Shown here: positions 5,241 through 6,985 of the stretch, piece after piece
How positions within the stretch are numbered: position 1 is the first letter of the stretch
Layout: each line of letters begins with the position of its first letter
Assembly: GCA_021200345.1 (NCBI GenBank)
Contig: JAJQGR010000123.1
Coordinates: 1-6,985 of the forward strand
From: Lachnospiraceae bacterium
GTDB taxonomy: Bacteria > Bacillota > Clostridia > Lachnospirales > Lachnospiraceae
Direction: 5' to 3'
Length of the DNA: 6,985 nt
Made by a program: the position numbers and the translations under genes
The notes under the pieces: model-generated
Databases searched by the model: none
The model's input: only the letters and a program-made list of their open reading frames with translations
What the model was told of the DNA's origin: nothing

Positions 5241-6525
5241 GTACGCTGATCTCCTTCCCCAACTGCACTTCGATCAGCTTTAATTCAGTGACCGCGCTGA
5301 CAGTATGACGGCAGCCCGCCTGCATGGTAATCACATCTCCCGCTTTTACGTTCTGCTCCATACCATCCACCAGCACCACTCCCTCACCGGAAATCACATT
5401 CCAGATTTCATCTCTGCGCAGGTGGCTGTGATAATTCATCCTGTGGCCGGGATTTAAGGTTACCTTAATGGTCATCCCCTCCTCCTCCACGTCAAGGACC
5501 CGGAAACTCCCCCAGGATTTCTCGGCAAACATGATCTGCTGTTCTATTTTGTCCACATAAGGTTTGATATAGCTGGACTGCTCCTTGTCAGATACCAGAA
5601 CGCCCTCGGCGCTGACAGAGACCACCACGTCCTTTAATCCCATACAGACCACAGGCACATTCAGTTCATTGATCACACTGACATTTTCACACGCGTCATT
5701 CAGAACAGCATCCCCAATCACCGGCTCAGTCATGGCTTCCGTCAGAGTATTCCATGTTCCCAGATCTTTCCATTCCCCATCATACCGCACGACCTGAATG
5801 TCAGATTCCTTTTCCACGACAGCATAGTCAAAGCTGATTTTGGGAAGGGTATCGTATTTGGCAAACAAATCGGCATAATCCGTAAAATCAATCAGCTCAT
5901 GGGCCTTGTCCAGCAAATACCTGAGGCGGCAGGCAAAAACGCCCCCATTCCACAAAGCGCCCCGGGAAATATATTCTCCGGCGGTTTTTTCATCCGGTTT
6001 TTCTTTAAAGGTATTCACGGAGCTGATTTTTTTCCTGTCCACCGGAATAATATAGCCGTATTTTTCACTTGGGTAGGTAGGCTCGATCCCCATCAGCACA
6101 AGATTGGCCTCGTCTTTCTCCACCTGGATGCTCAGCTCCTTTAATGTATCAAAATAGCTGTCATCCACATAAGGGTCCACAGGGCAGACCACCACCGGCT
6201 CATTTTCTTCCACATTCCTCACATCTTTCAGGTAAAGCGAAGCCAGCGCGATGGCCGGAAAGGTATCTCTCCGGCATGGCTCCACACTGACAAACGCCTC
6301 TTCCCCCAGCTGATTATGGATCGCGGAAACCTGGGCCCTGGAGGTGGCGATAGTCACCACAGCGGAGCTGTCCACCCTTCTGATCTGCCGGTAAACACGC
6401 TGGACCATGGATTCGTACTCGCCGTCTTCCTTTTGAAATATTTTAATAAACTGCTTGGAACGGACATCATTGGACAATGGCCAGAGCCTTTTGCCGGATC
6501 CGCCGGAAAGCAAAATAATATTCAT
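5209..6525 (-). CDS. manC: Mannose-1-phosphate guanylyltransferase with fused C-terminal cupin domain
   Basis: This 438-residue protein is predicted to make GDP-mannose from GTP and mannose-1-phosphate. The nucleotidyltransferase signature LSGGSGKRLWPLS is at 6-18. RRDTFPAIALAS is at 85-96, EKYGYI at 154-159, the FKEKPD motif at 173-178, and LWNGGVFA at 191-198. A left-handed helix-type linker is followed by a cupin domain (about 355-425) containing NYHSHLRRDEIWNVISGEG. This matches the type II GMP/PMI architecture but is slightly shorter than the usual 460-480 residues. The common PSDH-type motif reads CPVDPYV at 114-120, without the histidine. The separate manA next door suggests that the cupin may not supply isomerase activity here. 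The ATG at 6525 has AAAGG 7 nt upstream and follows the fcl stop by 4 nt. The sugar specificity is inferred from the neighbours and could be another NDP-hexose. Confidence 0.92.
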   Translation of the reverse strand: MNIILLSGGSGKRLWPLSNDVRSKQFIKIFQKEDGEYESMVQRVYRQIRRVDSSAVVTIATSRAQVSAIHNQLGEEAFVSVEPCRRDTFPAIALASLYLKDVRNVEENEPVVVCPVDPYVDDSYFDTLKELSIQVEKDEANLVLMGIEPTYPSEKYGYIIPVDRKKISSVNTFKEKPDEKTAGEYISRGALWNGGVFACRLRYLLDKAHELIDFTDYADLFAKYDTLPKISFDYAVVEKESDIQVVRYDGEWKDLGTWNTLTEAMTEPVIGDAVLNDACENVSVINELNVPVVCMGLKDVVVSVSAEGVLVSDKEQSSYIKPYVDKIEQQIMFAEKSWGSFRVLDVEEEGMTIKVTLNPGHRMNYHSHLRRDEIWNVISGEGVVLVDGMEQNVKAGDVITMQAGCRHTVSAVTELKLIEVQLGKEISVHDKQKFELDN

Positions 6526-6529
6526 AGTC

Positions 6530-6985
6530 CTACCTTTCCGCCCGCATCGGGTTGTTCAAAAAATCCTCATAGGCCAGCCGAATGCCGTCCTCCAGTTCGG
6601 TCTGATAGGTCCAGCCCAGGCTTGTGGCCTTGGAAACGTCCAGAAGCTTTCTCGGCGTGCCGTTTGGTTTGCTCACATCCCATAAAATCTTACCTTCATA
6701 GCCGATCACCCCTGCCACCATTTCCGTCAGTTCCCTGATGCTCAGCTCCTTGCCGGTGCCGGCATTGACCGTCTCATTTCCACTATAGGTGTTCATTAAA
6801 AACACGCACAAATTGGCCAGGTCATCCACATAAAGGAACTCCCGCAGTGGACTGCCATCCCCCCAGCAGGTCACAGACGGCTTTCCTTCCACCTTTGCCT
6901 CATGAAAACGTCGAATCAGAGCCGGCAGCACATGGGAATGGGTGGGGTGATAATTGTCATTGGGTCCGTATAGATTGGTAGGCAT
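6530..6985 (-). CDS. fcl: GDP-L-fucose synthase, C-terminal 151 residues, cut by the window edge
   Basis: The enzyme epimerises and reduces GDP-4-keto-6-deoxymannose to GDP-L-fucose with NADPH. The visible part opens with MPTNLYGPNDNYHP, which closely matches the internal region of E. coli Fcl/WcaG. Relative to the window-edge methionine, H18, R26 and R48 fall at the spacing of the E. coli residues His179, Arg187 and Arg209. The later motif SKPNGTPRKLLDVSKA (105-120) is diagnostic for the family. The short-chain dehydrogenase N-terminal half, with the Rossmann motif and the YxxxK pair, lies outside the window. The methionine at 6985 is internal, and the true start is upstream on the minus strand. 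The gene ends in TAG 4 nt before manC, so it is cotranscribed with manC and manA. I would expect gmd immediately upstream. Confidence 0.95.
   Translation of the reverse strand: MPTNLYGPNDNYHPTHSHVLPALIRRFHEAKVEGKPSVTCWGDGSPLREFLYVDDLANLCVFLMNTYSGNETVNAGTGKELSIRELTEMVAGVIGYEGKILWDVSKPNGTPRKLLDVSKATSLGWTYQTELEDGIRLAYEDFLNNPMRAER

Noticed and set aside
6316..6738. Plus-strand open frame of 140 codons
   Set aside because: Antisense to the manC start and the fcl end, both well supported; no domain visible.

Overview
All seven protein genes in this window lie on the minus strand, so transcription runs from high to low coordinates. The content suggests a Firmicute of the class Clostridia, probably Lachnospiraceae-like. 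The grounds are the BaiN/HI0933 flavoprotein gene directly upstream of cmk, the FPRYS-type MurR/RpiR regulator, strong GGAGG-type ribosome binding sites, and moderate GC. The taxonomy is inferred from gene content and is not proven.

Region 1 (about 6985 to 4221) is the tail of a nucleotide-sugar operon: the C-terminal part of GDP-L-fucose synthase (fcl), then a mannose-1-phosphate guanylyltransferase with a fused C-terminal cupin (manC), then a class I mannose-6-phosphate isomerase (manA). fcl and manC are 4 nt apart and manC and manA overlap by 32 nt. Together they lead from fructose-6-P through mannose-6-P and GDP-mannose toward GDP-fucose. The 4,6-dehydratase (gmd) and phosphomannomutase are not in view. 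The products probably feed surface glycan synthesis.

Region 2 (4204 to 2898) is a small regulatory operon: a candidate sigma-A promoter, a short conserved-looking protein of unknown function, and an AraC-family regulator with an N-terminal cupin. The ribosome binding site of the regulator overlaps the stop codon of the small gene.

Region 3 (2897 to 1) starts with a 144-nt intergenic region that holds a second candidate promoter and two palindromes. It is followed by a MurR/RpiR-SIS regulator (GTG start), a BaiN/HI0933-family FAD oxidoreductase that overlaps it by 8 nt (ATGAGTAA), and the N-terminal 186 residues of cytidylate kinase (cmk), which runs off the left edge.

No tRNA, rRNA, CRISPR array, insertion sequence or phage gene is visible, and no gene-free stretch exceeds 150 nt. 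The most interesting non-coding signal is an 11-nt box (GATAGACTTCT, minus strand). It recurs at the -35 position of both candidate promoters, each time 17 nt from an extended -10, and suggests co-regulation of the two regulator operons. I found no clearly novel multi-gene system; the gene content is mostly recognisable metabolism and regulation.
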